A stretch of 64,000 nucleotides of DNA, from the NCBI RefSeq assembly GCF_020216525.1, contig NZ_JAIWOY010000009.1:1-64000 (forward strand), given 5' to 3'. Shown here piece after piece: positions 43,464 to 53,845 of this stretch. Each line of letters opens with the position of its first letter. Position 1 is the stretch's first letter. Under the pieces are notes generated by a model. That model was given only the letters and a program-made list of their open reading frames with translations, was not told the DNA's origin and made no database searches. The position numbers and the translations under genes are program-made. The stretch is from Nocardioides nematodiphilus. GTDB lineage: Bacteria > Actinomycetota > Actinomycetes > Propionibacteriales > Nocardioidaceae.

Positions 43464-44955
43464 GGGTGGTGGTTCCTTCCGTGACGGATGCCGGCACCGA
43501 GACGGGGCGGCGGGCGATGCGGGAGCGAAGAAGCTGGGTGAGCAGGAGGAGCGCGGTGGCGACCAGCGCCACCGGGACCCAACGGGTCCAGAGGAGACGG
43601 TCGTGGGCGCTGGTCCGCGCGGAGGCGACGGCCGCGTGCGCCTCGGCGGCGAACTCCGGGTCGATCTGCCAGATCGAGCTGTCGACGGTGAAGGTGCGCG
43701 GCGAGGTGAGGCCGCCCCCGGTCAGCGTGAGGACGAGGTCGCCAGTGGTCTGGAGGTCGATCAGGCGGTCGCGATAGGTGGTGGCGACGACCTGCTGGTC
43801 GCCGGACCAGGCGGCGTCGTAGGGACCGGGTGCCCGGTGGGCGTCGAGGCCGACCGGGATCCGGTTGCCGGTGAGCTTCATCAGCGCGGTCAGATCGATC
43901 GTCTCGGGACGGTCCGTCGACGGGGCCGCGCTCCAGGTGTCGCCGGCGCCGTTGCGCGCGAGGGTGAGCCGCTGCCCGTCGACGGCGACCACTGCCGAGT
44001 CGCCGTGGACCGCGAAGTCGGCGACACCGCTGGTGAGCACTGCGGCCGGCGGGACCTCGGCCTTCGGCGTCGAGACGGCCAGCGGAAGCATGATCGCGGC
44101 TGCGACGGCGCCGATCGCGCCGACCGCGCGCAGTCGCTGCGCGAGGGCGTGGCCGGGGCGCAGCCGCGCCGGGGTGAACGTGATCAGCATCAGGGGCACC
44201 AGGTACGCGGCCCAGGCGATCACCTCGATGACGCGCGGGTCCTGCGGGATGCCGAAGACGCCGCTGAAGACCGCCGAGCGGATCGAGCCCGTCGGGGCGA
44301 GCCAGGACAGGTCGACGGTGCGACCCTGGCCGACGGTGACCCAGCCGGCCTCGTGGCCCGTACGGAACGCGTTGAGGACCAGCCCGGCCGCGACCAGGAT
44401 CAGGAAGAACCCGGTGATGGAGAAGAAGCGCTGGAGGTTGAGCTTCACACCGCCCTTGTAGATCCCCCAGCCGAGGCCGACCGAGACCACGATGCCGAGC
44501 AGGGCGCCGAGCATGGCCAGCGGCGCGCTGCCGGCGCTCTGGATGGTCGCGAGCAGGAAGACCGACGTCTCGAAGCCCTCGCGCAGCACCGCCAGGAACG
44601 CCATCACCGCGAGCGCGGTGGTGGTGCCGCTCCTGAGCGCGTCGCCCGCGGCGGACTCGAGCTCCTTCTTCATGGTCCGCGCGTGCGTGCGCATCCAGAA
44701 GATCATCCCGGTGACGAAGAAGACGGCGACGGCGCCGATGATCGTCTCCATCGCCTCCTGCTTCGCCTGCGGGAGGCCCTGCTCGATGACGCGCAGGACG
44801 ACGCCGACGGCCACGCTGAGCCCGATGCCGGCGGTGATCCCGATCCACAGACCGCGCAGGCTCGCGCCGTTACGGCGCAGGAAGGTCGCGAGGATCGAGA
44901 TGATCAGCGCGGCCTCGAGCCCCTCACGGAGACCGATGACGAAGGTAGGAAGCAC
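43444..44955 (-). CDS. efeU: High-affinity iron permease EfeU (FTR1 family)
   Basis: 503 residues. Seven or more helices; iron-binding REGLEA in FVIGLREGLEAALIISI near the N-terminus and a second copy LREGFETSVFLLATIQSAG, as in FTR1 proteins. A large extracytoplasmic part (about 300–460) precedes a final helix VALVATALLLLTQLL, an addition common in actinobacterial EfeU. It begins with GTG and lies under a DtxR/IdeR-like box, so it should be expressed in iron limitation. Confidence 0.93.
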   Translation of the reverse strand: MLPTFVIGLREGLEAALIISILATFLRRNGASLRGLWIGITAGIGLSVAVGVVLRVIEQGLPQAKQEAMETIIGAVAVFFVTGMIFWMRTHARTMKKELESAAGDALRSGTTTALAVMAFLAVLREGFETSVFLLATIQSAGSAPLAMLGALLGIVVSVGLGWGIYKGGVKLNLQRFFSITGFFLILVAAGLVLNAFRTGHEAGWVTVGQGRTVDLSWLAPTGSIRSAVFSGVFGIPQDPRVIEVIAWAAYLVPLMLITFTPARLRPGHALAQRLRAVGAIGAVAAAIMLPLAVSTPKAEVPPAAVLTSGVADFAVHGDSAVVAVDGQRLTLARNGAGDTWSAAPSTDRPETIDLTALMKLTGNRIPVGLDAHRAPGPYDAAWSGDQQVVATTYRDRLIDLQTTGDLVLTLTGGGLTSPRTFTVDSSIWQIDPEFAAEAHAAVASARTSAHDRLLWTRWVPVALVATALLLLTQLLRSRIARRPVSVPASVTEGTTTHVDSLT

Positions 44956-44970
44956 GAAGGCGACGCTACC

Positions 44971-44989
44971 TTAGGTAAGGCTTACCGCA
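44971..44989 (-). promoter_or_regulatory. DtxR/IdeR iron box upstream of efeU
   Basis: TTAGGTAAGGCTTACCG closely follows the DtxR/IdeR consensus TTAGGTTAGGCTAACCTAA. On the minus strand a -10-like TAAGGT (44968..44973) overlaps it, 12 nt before the efeU GTG. Iron-loaded regulator bound here would occlude the promoter. Confidence 0.85.
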
Positions 44990-45044
44990 TAGATCGCGAG
45001 GCCAATTAAGTGCGGACCTTGTGCCCTAAATCAGTTGACCTCTG

Positions 45045-45758
45045 TCACACCGGGCAGCCGTCCGGGCCGCAGGCCTCGCCATCGGCGCTCGCGACGACGG
45101 ACTCGAGGACGGGGTGCGCGTCGTCCCAGGCGCGCTCGAGCACCTGGGTGAAGACCTCGGTCGGCTGGGCGCCGGAGATGCCGAACTTCTGGTCGACGAC
45201 GAAGAACGGCACGCCGGTGGCGCCGTACGCGGCCGCCTGGGCGACGTCGGCATCGATGTCGTGGTCGAACTCGTCGGTGCTGAGCACCTCGTCGACGCGC
45301 GTCGGGTCGAGGCCGACGCCGGTCGCGATGCGGCGCAGGACGTCGTGGTCGGAGACCACCTCGGCCTCGCCGAAGTAGGCGTGCAGCAGGGCCTCCTTCA
45401 GCTCCCCCTGCTTCGCGGGGCCGCCGACCTCGGCGGCGAGATGGATGAGGCGGTGCGCGTCACGCGTGTTGTTGTGCATCGACTGCTCGTGCTTCCAGTG
45501 CATGCCCTCCTCGGCGGCCTGGAAGATCACCCGCTGCTGCGCCGCGGCGGCCTGGGCGGGGCTCATGCCGTACTTGCGCCCGAGCATCTGCTGGGCGGTC
45601 TCGGTCGGCTCGGTCGGCGCGCCCGGGTCGAGCTGGTAGGAGCGCCACACGATCTCGACGTCGTCGCGGTGCGGGAAGCCGGCCAGGGCGGACTCCAGGC
45701 GGCGCTTGCCGATGTAGCACCAGGGGCAGACGACGTCGGACCAGATCTCGATGCGCAT
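45045..45758 (-). CDS. DsbA-family oxidoreductase (FrnE-like)
   Basis: 237 residues. A thioredoxin fold with CPWC in IWSDVVCPWCYIGKRRLE and an inserted helical domain; the cis-Pro loop is GATGVPFFVVDQKFGISGAQ. No signal peptide with the ATG at 45758, so it is cytosolic like FrnE. The C-terminus ends CGPDGCPV, an extra Cys pair. It probably handles dithiol/disulfide exchange; the partner is unknown. Confidence 0.88.
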   Translation of the reverse strand: MRIEIWSDVVCPWCYIGKRRLESALAGFPHRDDVEIVWRSYQLDPGAPTEPTETAQQMLGRKYGMSPAQAAAAQQRVIFQAAEEGMHWKHEQSMHNNTRDAHRLIHLAAEVGGPAKQGELKEALLHAYFGEAEVVSDHDVLRRIATGVGLDPTRVDEVLSTDEFDHDIDADVAQAAAYGATGVPFFVVDQKFGISGAQPTEVFTQVLERAWDDAHPVLESVVASADGEACGPDGCPV

Positions 45759-45826
45759 GTGGAGGCCAACGGCCGATCGGCCCGCATTCATTCCCAGGGA
45801 CGGCAAACCGTCCTACCGTCGGCAGC

Positions 45827-46222
45827 ATGAGCATCGCTGACGAGAAGACCATCGCCCTGACCACGTTCCGGCGTACGGGCGAGGGCGTGGTGACCCCGGT
45901 GTGGGTCAACCGGGTGAGCGACGGGCGGATCGGATTCTGGACCGCGATGGGCTCGGGCAAGACCAAGCGGCTGGCGAACGACCCGCGCGTCACCGTGCAG
46001 GCCTGCTCCGCCAGCGGCAAGCTCAAGGACGGCTCCCCCGTGCTGACCGGCACCGCGGAGATGGTCCAGGCGGGCCCGCTCTTCGACGAGGTGACCGCCG
46101 CCGGGAAGAGGAAGTACGGCGCGATGGTGCCGATCACGAAGGTGATGGGCAAGCTGATGGGTCAGCGCAAGGCCGGTCAGGCGTACGGCGACACGGTCGT
46201 GCTCATTCGGATCGACGAGTAA
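45827..46222 (+). CDS. PPOX-class F420-dependent oxidoreductase
   Basis: 131 residues with a split beta-barrel fold. TPVWVNRVSDGRIGFWTA, SGKTKRLANDPRVTVQACSASG and GTAEMV are typical of the F420-binding deazaflavin family. It likely reduces a small molecule with F420H2, fitting the fbiA/fbiB genes at 11–13 kb; the substrate is unknown. TACCGT (45814..45819) lies 7 nt before the ATG, suggesting a leaderless mRNA. It converges on ilvC, with a hairpin between. Confidence 0.85.
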   Translation: MSIADEKTIALTTFRRTGEGVVTPVWVNRVSDGRIGFWTAMGSGKTKRLANDPRVTVQACSASGKLKDGSPVLTGTAEMVQAGPLFDEVTAAGKRKYGAMVPITKVMGKLMGQRKAGQAYGDTVVLIRIDE

Positions 46223-46228
46223 ATGGCC

Positions 46229-46258
46229 GATGGCCCGCCCCAAGCGGGACGGGCCATC
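46229..46258. terminator. Bidirectional terminator hairpin
   Basis: GATGGCCCG and CGGGCCATC form a 9-bp perfect stem, with inner CCCG/CGGG pairing as well, between the convergent PPOX gene and ilvC. It can terminate both transcripts. Confidence 0.7.
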
Positions 46259-46268
46259 GATCAGACGA

Positions 46269-47333
<1,065 letters not shown>

Positions 47334-47375
47334 TCATTCTGGCCTACGGCGCGCAGCCGCTGGACGGCGGAGCCG

Positions 47376-47924
47376 TCAGCCGACGGCAGGCGGGGCAGGC
47401 GTGACGACCGGGCGCAGGGAGCGCTCGGAGATGGAGCGCGGGCCACGGCCGATGGCGACCATGCCCGACTGGACGAGCTCACGGATGCCGAAGGGCTCGA
47501 TCACCCGCAGGAAGTCGCTGAGCTTGCCGGCGTTGCCGATGACCTGGATGGTCACCGCGTCGGTGGCCACGTCGACCACCTTGGCGCGGAAGAGCTGGAC
47601 GGCCTCGAGGACCTGGCCGCGGGTCTCGGTGGTCGCGTTGACCTTGACCAGGAGCAACTCGCGCTGCACCGAGGCGTCGTACTCGAGCTCGACGATCTTG
47701 ATCACCTCGACGAGCTTGTTGAGCTGCTTGGTGACCTGCTCGAGCGGGGTCTCCTGCACGTTGACCACGATCGTCATCCGGGAGATCTCGGCGTGCTCGG
47801 TCGGGCCGACGGCGAGGCTCTCGATGTTGAAGCTCCGCCGGCTGAAGAGGGCCGCGATCCGCGCGAGGACGCCCGGCTTGTTCTCGACGAGAACGCTGAG
47901 GGTGTGCTTGCCGTCGGTGCTCAC
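47376..47924 (-). CDS. ilvN: Acetolactate synthase small subunit
   Basis: 182 residues. Regulatory subunit giving feedback inhibition by valine. The N-terminal ACT domain has [20 protein letters not shown] and [17 protein letters not shown]; the C-terminal half has [26 protein letters not shown] start overlaps the ilvB stop by 4 nt. Confidence 0.96.
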   Translation of the reverse strand: MSTDGKHTLSVLVENKPGVLARIAALFSRRSFNIESLAVGPTEHAEISRMTIVVNVQETPLEQVTKQLNKLVEVIKIVELEYDASVQRELLLVKVNATTETRGQVLEAVQLFRAKVVDVATDAVTIQVIGNAGKLSDFLRVIEPFGIRELVQSGMVAIGRGPRSISERSLRPVVTPAPPAVG

Positions 47925-49690
47925 AGGTCGTCCTCGTCGAACTTGGGCGCGAGGTCACGCGCGTACTGGATCTCGTCGTTGCTGGCGCCACCGGCGATCA
48001 TCGGCCAGACCATGGCGTCCTTGTGGACGCGGAAGTCGACGACGACCGGAGCGTCGTTGATCGACATGGCCTTCTCGATGACGCTGTCGACGTCCTCGGC
48101 GGACTCGCAGGACAGACCCACGCAGCCGTACGCCTCCGCGAGCTTCGGGAAGTCGGGGATGCGCTTGACGGCGCCTGTGCCCCCGCCGTGCTTCTGCAGG
48201 TCGGTGTTGGAGTAGCGCTGCTCGTAGAACAGGGTCTGCCACTGGCGGACCATGCCGAGGTTGTCGTTGTTGATCAGGGCGACCTTGATCGGGATGTTCT
48301 CGATCGCGCAGGTCGCGAGCTCCTGGTTGGTCATCTGGAAGCAGCCGTCGCCGTCGATCGACCAGACGGTCGCGTCCGGCCGGCCGACCTTGGCGCCCAT
48401 CGCAGCCGGCACGGAGTAGCCCATAGTGCCGGCGCCGCCGGAGTTGAGCCACGTGTTGGGGTGCTCGTAGCCGATGAACTGAGCGGCCCACATCTGGTGC
48501 TGGCCGACGCCCGCGGCGTAGATGGCCTCCGGGCCGGCGATCTTGCCGAGACGCTCGATGACGTACTGCGGCGCCAGCCCGCTGTCGGTCGGGGCGTCGT
48601 AGCCCAGCGGGTACTGCTTCTTGATGCCGGCGCAGAAGGCCACCCAGGCCTCGTAGTCACCGACACGGCCCGCGGCCTGCTCGGCCTCGAGCACCGCGAT
48701 GAGGTCGACGAGGACCTCGCGGATGTCGCCCACGATCGGCACGTCGGCGTAGCGGTTCTTGCCGATCTCGGCCGGGTCGATGTCGGCGTGGATGACCGCC
48801 GCGTTCGGGGCGAAGGTCTTGAGGTCGCCGGTGACGCGGTCGTCGAAGCGGGCGCCCAGGCTGATCATCAGGTCTGACTTCTGCAGGGCGGCGACGGCGG
48901 AGACGGTGCCGTGCATGCCCGGCATGCCCAGGTGCTGCGGGTGGCTGTCCGGGAACGCGCCGCGCGCCATCAGGGTCGTGACGACCGGGATGCCGGTCAG
49001 CTCGGCCAGCTTGCGCAGCTCGCGGTGGGCGCCGGAGCGGATGGTGCCGCCACCGACGTACAGGACCGGCTTCTTCGAGGCCAGCATGAGGCGCGCGGCC
49101 TCGCGGATCTGCTTGGCGTGCGGCTTGGTCACCGGGCGGTAGCCCGGCAGCTGCAGCTCGGTCGGCCAGCGGAAGGTGGTCATCGCCTGGAGCGCGTTCT
49201 TGGCGACGTCGACCAGGACCGGGCCCGGTCGGCCGGTGCTCGCCAGGTGGAAGGCCTCGGCGATGCGCTGCGGGATCTCGGCGGCGTCGGTGACCAGGAA
49301 GTTGTGCTTGGTGATCGGCATCGTGATGCCGCGGATGTCCGCCTCCTGGAAGGCGTCGGTGCCGATGAGGCTGGCCGGGACCTGGCCGGTGATGGCCACC
49401 ATCGGGACGGAGTCCATGTACGCGTCCGCGATCGGGGTCACGAGGTTGGTCGCGCCCGGCCCGGAGGTCGCCATGCAGACGCCGACCCGGCCGGTGGCCG
49501 AGGCGTAGCCCTCGGCGGCATGTCCGGCGCCCTGCTCGTGGCGTACGAGGATGTGGCGGATCGTGGAATCCATCAGCGGGTCGTACGCCGGAAGGATCGC
49601 GCCACCCGGGTAGCCGAAGATGGTCTCCGTCCCCGCGGCTTCCAGCGACTTCACCAGGCTCTGGGCCCCGGTGATCTGCTGCTCGCTCAT
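47921..49690 (-). CDS. ilvB: Acetolactate synthase large subunit
   Basis: 589 residues. Thiamine-diphosphate enzyme that condenses pyruvate with pyruvate or 2-ketobutyrate. It shows [16 protein letters not shown], the catalytic Glu region [36 protein letters not shown] and the ThDP motif [22 protein letters not shown] at 49690 has GAGG upstream; an alternative at 49717 lacks support. The transcript is preceded by a leader peptide and an intrinsic terminator, an attenuator. Confidence 0.97.
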   Translation of the reverse strand: MSEQQITGAQSLVKSLEAAGTETIFGYPGGAILPAYDPLMDSTIRHILVRHEQGAGHAAEGYASATGRVGVCMATSGPGATNLVTPIADAYMDSVPMVAITGQVPASLIGTDAFQEADIRGITMPITKHNFLVTDAAEIPQRIAEAFHLASTGRPGPVLVDVAKNALQAMTTFRWPTELQLPGYRPVTKPHAKQIREAARLMLASKKPVLYVGGGTIRSGAHRELRKLAELTGIPVVTTLMARGAFPDSHPQHLGMPGMHGTVSAVAALQKSDLMISLGARFDDRVTGDLKTFAPNAAVIHADIDPAEIGKNRYADVPIVGDIREVLVDLIAVLEAEQAAGRVGDYEAWVAFCAGIKKQYPLGYDAPTDSGLAPQYVIERLGKIAGPEAIYAAGVGQHQMWAAQFIGYEHPNTWLNSGGAGTMGYSVPAAMGAKVGRPDATVWSIDGDGCFQMTNQELATCAIENIPIKVALINNDNLGMVRQWQTLFYEQRYSNTDLQKHGGGTGAVKRIPDFPKLAEAYGCVGLSCESAEDVDSVIEKAMSINDAPVVVDFRVHKDAMVWPMIAGGASNDEIQYARDLAPKFDEDDL

Positions 49691-49745
49691 CTCTCGTTCC
49701 TCATCTGTGTTCCGCACTCAGGCACTGCTCGACATTCCTTGCAAT

Positions 49746-49777
49746 AAAAAACCCTCCGGCCCGAGGGCAGCGGAGGG
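49746..49777 (-). terminator. Attenuator terminator before ilvB
   Basis: On the minus strand CCCTCCG and CGGAGGG pair around a CTGCCCTCGGGC loop that can pair further, followed directly by TTTTTT (49746..49751). It is the clearest intrinsic terminator in the window and sits between the leader peptide and ilvB. Confidence 0.9.
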
Positions 49778-49801
49778 AGACGCGTCGACCGATCAGCCAG
49801 G

Positions 49802-49840
49802 TCAGGCGCGTCGCGTGCGTACAAGAATGCTGTGCAGCAT
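49802..49840 (-). CDS. ilvB leader peptide
   Basis: A 12-residue peptide, MLHSILVRTRRA. It holds consecutive Ile-Leu-Val encoded by ATT CTT GTA, codons unusual in this genome, like the ilv leader peptides of other actinobacteria. Ribosome stalling here when branched-chain aminoacyl-tRNAs are scarce would favour read-through into ilvBNC. The end of the ORF (GACGCG) can pair with CGCGTC further on, providing an alternative to the terminator fold. Confidence 0.8.
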   Translation of the reverse strand: MLHSILVRTRRA

Positions 49841-49846
49841 GCTCAC

Positions 49847-49875
49847 ACCTTAGCCACCAGGGCGCCCCTCGTCAT
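49847..49875 (-). promoter_or_regulatory. ilvB leader promoter
   Basis: ATGACG (49870..49875), 17-nt spacer, TAAGGT (49847..49852), ending 6 nt before the leader peptide ATG. The leader mRNA is therefore likely leaderless. Confidence 0.6.
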
Positions 49876-49933
49876 CCGAGTTCCCCGCGGATCCCGTCAT
49901 GTGAGACGGATATCCCAGTATGTGGCGCGGCTC

Positions 49934-50656
49934 TCAGCGCAGCGCGGAGAGCTGGCGACCGCTCGCGTCGAAGTTCGCCGGGTCGAGCCAGCGCTCCTGC
50001 CGGGCGCGGATCTCGGGCCACTCCTCCGCGATGATCGAGTACCAGTCGGTGTCGCGGTTGCGCCCCTGCTGCACCCGGGCATTGCGGAAGCGTCCCTCGT
50101 AGGTGAACCCGAAGCGGCGGGCCGCGCGGTGCGACGGCTCGTTGAGGCTGTTGAGCTTCCACTCGAAGCGGCGGTAGCCGAGCGTGTCGAGGCAGTAGGA
50201 CAGCATCAGGTGGACGGCCTCCGTGGCCGCCCGCGAGCGCTGCAGGTGCCGCCCGAAGAGGACCGAGCCGAGCTCGACCGAGCCGTCCGCCTGGTTGATC
50301 GCGTAGAGCGTGAAGAGTCCGCACGGCATGCCGGCGCCCTCCCCCTCGAGCGGGATGATCGCGTACGTGACCGGGTCGCTCTCGAGCCGGGCGGCAAGGA
50401 GCATCCACAGCTCGGGCAGGCTGACCGGTCGCGTGCCGAGGTAGGTCCAGCGCTCGTCGTCATCGTCGTTGCACAGCGTCGCGAAGAGCTCGGCGTAGTG
50501 CGCCGACGAGAGCGGCTCGAGGCGGACGTAGCGCCCGGCGAGCGTGATGCGCTCGGGCGCCGGGCGCGGCTCCCAGCCCTCGACCCTCAGGCCGACCGGG
50601 AGGCCGTTGGCGTCGAGCTCGAAGTGCGCGGGATCGTGGGGCTGAGGCTCAAGCAC
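49934..50656 (-). CDS. GNAT-family N-acetyltransferase
   Basis: 240 residues, RimJ/RimL-like. The core GNAT features are YVRLEPLSSAHYAELFATL, SVELGSVLFGRHLQRSRAATEAVHLML with the acetyl-CoA loop, FEWKLNSLNEPSHRAARRFGFTYEGRFRN in pieces, and DTDWYSIIAEEWPE. It transfers acetyl from acetyl-CoA to an unknown amine (protein N-terminus or small molecule). GTG start overlaps the preceding small gene by 8 nt. Confidence 0.85.
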   Translation of the reverse strand: MLEPQPHDPAHFELDANGLPVGLRVEGWEPRPAPERITLAGRYVRLEPLSSAHYAELFATLCNDDDDERWTYLGTRPVSLPELWMLLAARLESDPVTYAIIPLEGEGAGMPCGLFTLYAINQADGSVELGSVLFGRHLQRSRAATEAVHLMLSYCLDTLGYRRFEWKLNSLNEPSHRAARRFGFTYEGRFRNARVQQGRNRDTDWYSIIAEEWPEIRARQERWLDPANFDASGRQLSALR

Positions 50657-50930
50657 GCAGGCGAGCGTAGCCTTCGGCGTCCTCGGGCGAGCAGCGCTGG
50701 CGTACCAGCAGATCCAGCACGCCGACGAGGCGCTCCGGGCCGACCAGGTGCTCGAGGTCGGCGAGGATCACCGCAGCCGGGTCGGCTTCGCCGTTGGCGT
50801 CGTACACGCCGTTGACGTGCCCGAGGTCGGGGTGCACGTTCTCGACGGCGGCCAGGCCCTCGGGGGTGCCGACGAGCGCGGCGAGCTGCAGGACGCGGGT
50901 GTGCAGCGCGGTGTCTTCCATGATGGTCAT
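50649..50930 (-). CDS. Hypothetical protein, 93 aa
   Basis: An acidic protein without signal peptide or membrane segment; one HPDLGHVNGVYDANGEADP segment stands out, and the C-terminal half looks helical (LADLEHLVGPERLVGVLDLL). I do not recognise the family. It overlaps the GNAT gene by 8 nt, implying co-expression and perhaps a functional link. ATG at 50930, with an in-frame ATG three codons later. Confidence 0.6.
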   Translation of the reverse strand: MTIMEDTALHTRVLQLAALVGTPEGLAAVENVHPDLGHVNGVYDANGEADPAAVILADLEHLVGPERLVGVLDLLVRQRCSPEDAEGYARLRA

Positions 50931-51004
50931 CTCGGGTTCTCCTTCTCGGCGGTGTCCGCCGTCCTACGAAGGAGAGGTCGGCATCCGGACGACCGACCTG
51001 AGAC

Positions 51005-52039
51005 CTACGTCACACGAAACGAACGCGCCGGCCTCACCCGCGGTCGCACGACCCATCCGATGGCCACCCCCACCGCCACGCCGATGACGGTCTCGACCGC
51101 CCGGTCGGTCAGGAGGGGGCCGGTCGGCACCGGGTGCACCACGTTTCCCATCATCAGCGCCAGGGGCGTGATGAAGAGCAGGGCGAGTGCGTAGTTGCGC
51201 CCCACGACCAGTTCGGCCAGCGCCTGCAGGACCCCGACCGCAAGGATCGCCGCGGTGCCCCGCAGGTCCAGCGCCAGCAGGAGCCAGGCGGCCACCAGAC
51301 CCACCGCGGTCCCGACGAGCCGATGCACGCCGCGGATGACCTGCGCGGACAGGGCCTGGGCGGCGAGTGGGACCACGGCGCTCACCATCGCCCAGTAGGG
51401 CCGCCCGATCGACAGGCCGTTGGCCACGCTGCCCGCGAGCAGCACCCCGAGGCCGGCGAGGAGCGCCGAGCGGCCTGCACCGGTCACCGACCCCCCGATC
51501 GGAGCACTCGCTGCCATGAGATCGCTGCGCCGCACCCGTCGCAGCCACACCCCCGCGTTCCCGAGCAGCACGGCGAACAGCGCGGTGCTCGCCGAGACCA
51601 GGAACGCCGGCAGGACGTCCGCCGGAACGCCCGGTATCGACGCGACCGCCGCGATCCCGAAGACCTGGAAGAGCGAGCCGGGCGGGTGCCAGCCGTCGAC
51701 CGTCGAGCGGTAGGCGGCCGCGGCGGCGACCGCTGCGGCGGCGGGCACGGCCAACCAGCCCCGGTGGTCGGAGGAGGCGATGAGTGCGCCGACGGTGACA
51801 CAGCCCGTCATCCAGGCGCCGGCCACCAGCTGCAGCCGCACGCGATGACCGGCGACCCGCTCGCGCCCGTACAGCGAGGTGAACGCGCCGAAGGCGGCGT
51901 ACATCGTCCACGCGAGGTGACCCGTCACGTCGAGCACCAGCAGCGGAAGCACCACGGAGAGCGCCGCACGCAGCGCTATCCGGTGCGCGCCGTTGCTGGG
52001 ACCGACGGCGAGCAGGCTCCGCAACATCTCCGACAGCAC
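51005..52039 (-). CDS. FUSC-family membrane protein
   Basis: 344 residues with about ten hydrophobic segments in two halves, resembling FUSC/aromatic-acid exporter-like proteins. Family-like pieces are YAAFGAFTSLYGRE, DGWHPPGSLFQVFGIAA, and RPYWAMVSAVVPL followed by RGVHRLVGTAVGLV in the second half. It probably exports a small organic anion. GTG at 52039; ATG at 52027 is an alternative. Divergent from the APC permease. Confidence 0.8.
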   Translation of the reverse strand: MLSEMLRSLLAVGPSNGAHRIALRAALSVVLPLLVLDVTGHLAWTMYAAFGAFTSLYGRERVAGHRVRLQLVAGAWMTGCVTVGALIASSDHRGWLAVPAAAAVAAAAAYRSTVDGWHPPGSLFQVFGIAAVASIPGVPADVLPAFLVSASTALFAVLLGNAGVWLRRVRRSDLMAASAPIGGSVTGAGRSALLAGLGVLLAGSVANGLSIGRPYWAMVSAVVPLAAQALSAQVIRGVHRLVGTAVGLVAAWLLLALDLRGTAAILAVGVLQALAELVVGRNYALALLFITPLALMMGNVVHPVPTGPLLTDRAVETVIGVAVGVAIGWVVRPRVRPARSFRVT

Positions 52040-52149
52040 CGCCCCAGCCTGTCATCGGTGGGATCGGGGGCGCACGTCAGGTCCCCGTGCGCCCGCGACC
52101 GATCACCCCTGGGGGTATGCCCGACGACCTCGCGGGTACCGCGCCACAC

Positions 52150-53838
52150 ATGAGCACCGCCTCCACCACCACACCCACGGAACCCGCCGAGGACGGACCG
52201 CAGCTGCGACGGCACGTCGGCATCGTCGGCCTGCTCTTCGCCAGCGTCGGCTCGATCATCGGGTCGGGATGGCTCTTCGGCGCCCTCAACGCCTCGCAAC
52301 AGGCCGGACCCGCCGCGACGATCTCCTGGGCGCTCGGCGGCCTGATGATCCTGCTGATCGCGCTGGTCTACGCCGAGCTAGGCACGATGTTCCCGCTGTC
52401 GGGCGGGGTGGTGCGCTACCCGCACCTGTCATTCGGGTCGTTCGCGAGCTATACCGCCGGCTGGATCACCTGGGTCGCGGTCGCGACGACCGCCCCGATC
52501 GAGGTGCTCGGTGCGCTCCAGTACGCCACGAAGTACGCCGACTTCACCAAGCCGCACTGCGTCTCCGCCTGCGGCACCGACGCCGAGGTCACGGTCCACA
52601 CCCTGACCGGGATCGGGTACGTCGCCGCGGTCGTCCTGATGGCGCTGTTCGTGGTGGTCAACTACTTCGGCATCAAGTGGTTCGCCCGGCTCAACAACGT
52701 CCTGGTGTGGTGGAAGCTCGCGATCATCACCGTCGTGGTGATCGCCTTCCTGGTGACCGCCTTCCACGGCAGCAACTTCCACTCGCAGGGCTTCGCCCCC
52801 AGCGGCATCCACGGCATCTTCAGCGCCATCGCCACCGGCGGCATCGTCTTCAGCTTCCTCGGCTTCCGCCAGGGCATCGAGCTCGCCGGGGAGACCGACA
52901 ACCCCCGCCGCAACGTCCCGATCGCGGTGATCGGGTCCGTGCTCATCACGGGCGTCATCTACGTGGCGCTGCAGGTCGCGTTCATCGGCGCGCTCAAGCC
53001 CTCCCTGATCGGCCACGGTTGGGCCAACCTCTCCTTCGAGAACGACTTCGGGCCGCTGGCCGCGATCGCGACCCTGCTCGGCCTGGGCTGGCTGGCGGTG
53101 CTGCTCTACGCCGACGCGATCGTCTCCCCCGGCGACACCGGCCTGATCTACACCACCATCACCTCCCGCATCTCGTACGCGATGGCCCGCAACGGGAACG
53201 CCCCGGGCTTCCTGGCCCGTACGACCGATCGCGGCGTGCCGATGCTGAGCCTGATCGTCACGTTCTTCGTCGGCCTGATCGTCTTCCTGCCGTTCCCGAG
53301 CTGGCAGCAGCTGGTCGGCTTCATCTCCTCGGCGACCGTAATGTCGTTCGCGTCCGGCCCGCTGGTGCTGGCCGCGATGCGCGCCCAGCAGCCGGAGCGC
53401 GAGCGTCCGTTCCGCCTGGCCGGCGGCCACGCCATCCCGCTGCTCGCGTTCTGGGCCTCGAACATGATCGTCTACTGGTCCGGCTGGGACGTCGACTGGA
53501 AGCTGATGGTCGCGGTCCTGATCGGCTTCGTGCTGCTCGGCGTCTTCACCCTCGCCGGTCAGGTGCACCTGCCCGACATGGCCTTCAAGTCCGGCGCCGC
53601 CTGGGTGCTGCCGTGGCTGATCGGGGTCACCGTCATCTCCTACCTCGGCAGCTTCCCGGAGCCGGGCGCCGGCAACCGTGGCCTGCTCAACTTCGAGACC
53701 TCGGCGGCGCTGATGGGTGTGCTGTCGGTGGTCGTCTACGTGCTGGCGTACCGCTACCGCCTGAGCCCGGAGGAGACGGAGCGGCACATCGCCGAGACCG
53801 AGGAGGAGGCCCGGGTGGAGGACGCGCAGCTCGCCTGA
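52150..53838 (+). CDS. APC-superfamily amino acid permease
   Basis: 562 residues with 12 or more helices. IVGLLFASVGSIIGSGWLFG is the helix-1 substrate region, and GGLMILLIALVYAELGTMFP, GIELAGETDNPRRNVP and YTTITSRISYAMARNGNAPG follow the family pattern. It imports an amino acid or related amine with H+ or by exchange; specificity unknown. The C-terminal tail is acidic (EETERHIAETEEEARVEDA). I chose ATG at 52150; ATG at 52117 or GTG at 52087 would add a non-conserved stretch. It converges on the next gene with 7 nt between. Confidence 0.9.
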   Translation: MSTASTTTPTEPAEDGPQLRRHVGIVGLLFASVGSIIGSGWLFGALNASQQAGPAATISWALGGLMILLIALVYAELGTMFPLSGGVVRYPHLSFGSFASYTAGWITWVAVATTAPIEVLGALQYATKYADFTKPHCVSACGTDAEVTVHTLTGIGYVAAVVLMALFVVVNYFGIKWFARLNNVLVWWKLAIITVVVIAFLVTAFHGSNFHSQGFAPSGIHGIFSAIATGGIVFSFLGFRQGIELAGETDNPRRNVPIAVIGSVLITGVIYVALQVAFIGALKPSLIGHGWANLSFENDFGPLAAIATLLGLGWLAVLLYADAIVSPGDTGLIYTTITSRISYAMARNGNAPGFLARTTDRGVPMLSLIVTFFVGLIVFLPFPSWQQLVGFISSATVMSFASGPLVLAAMRAQQPERERPFRLAGGHAIPLLAFWASNMIVYWSGWDVDWKLMVAVLIGFVLLGVFTLAGQVHLPDMAFKSGAAWVLPWLIGVTVISYLGSFPEPGAGNRGLLNFETSAALMGVLSVVVYVLAYRYRLSPEETERHIAETEEEARVEDAQLA

Positions 53839-53845
53839 GCCGTCC

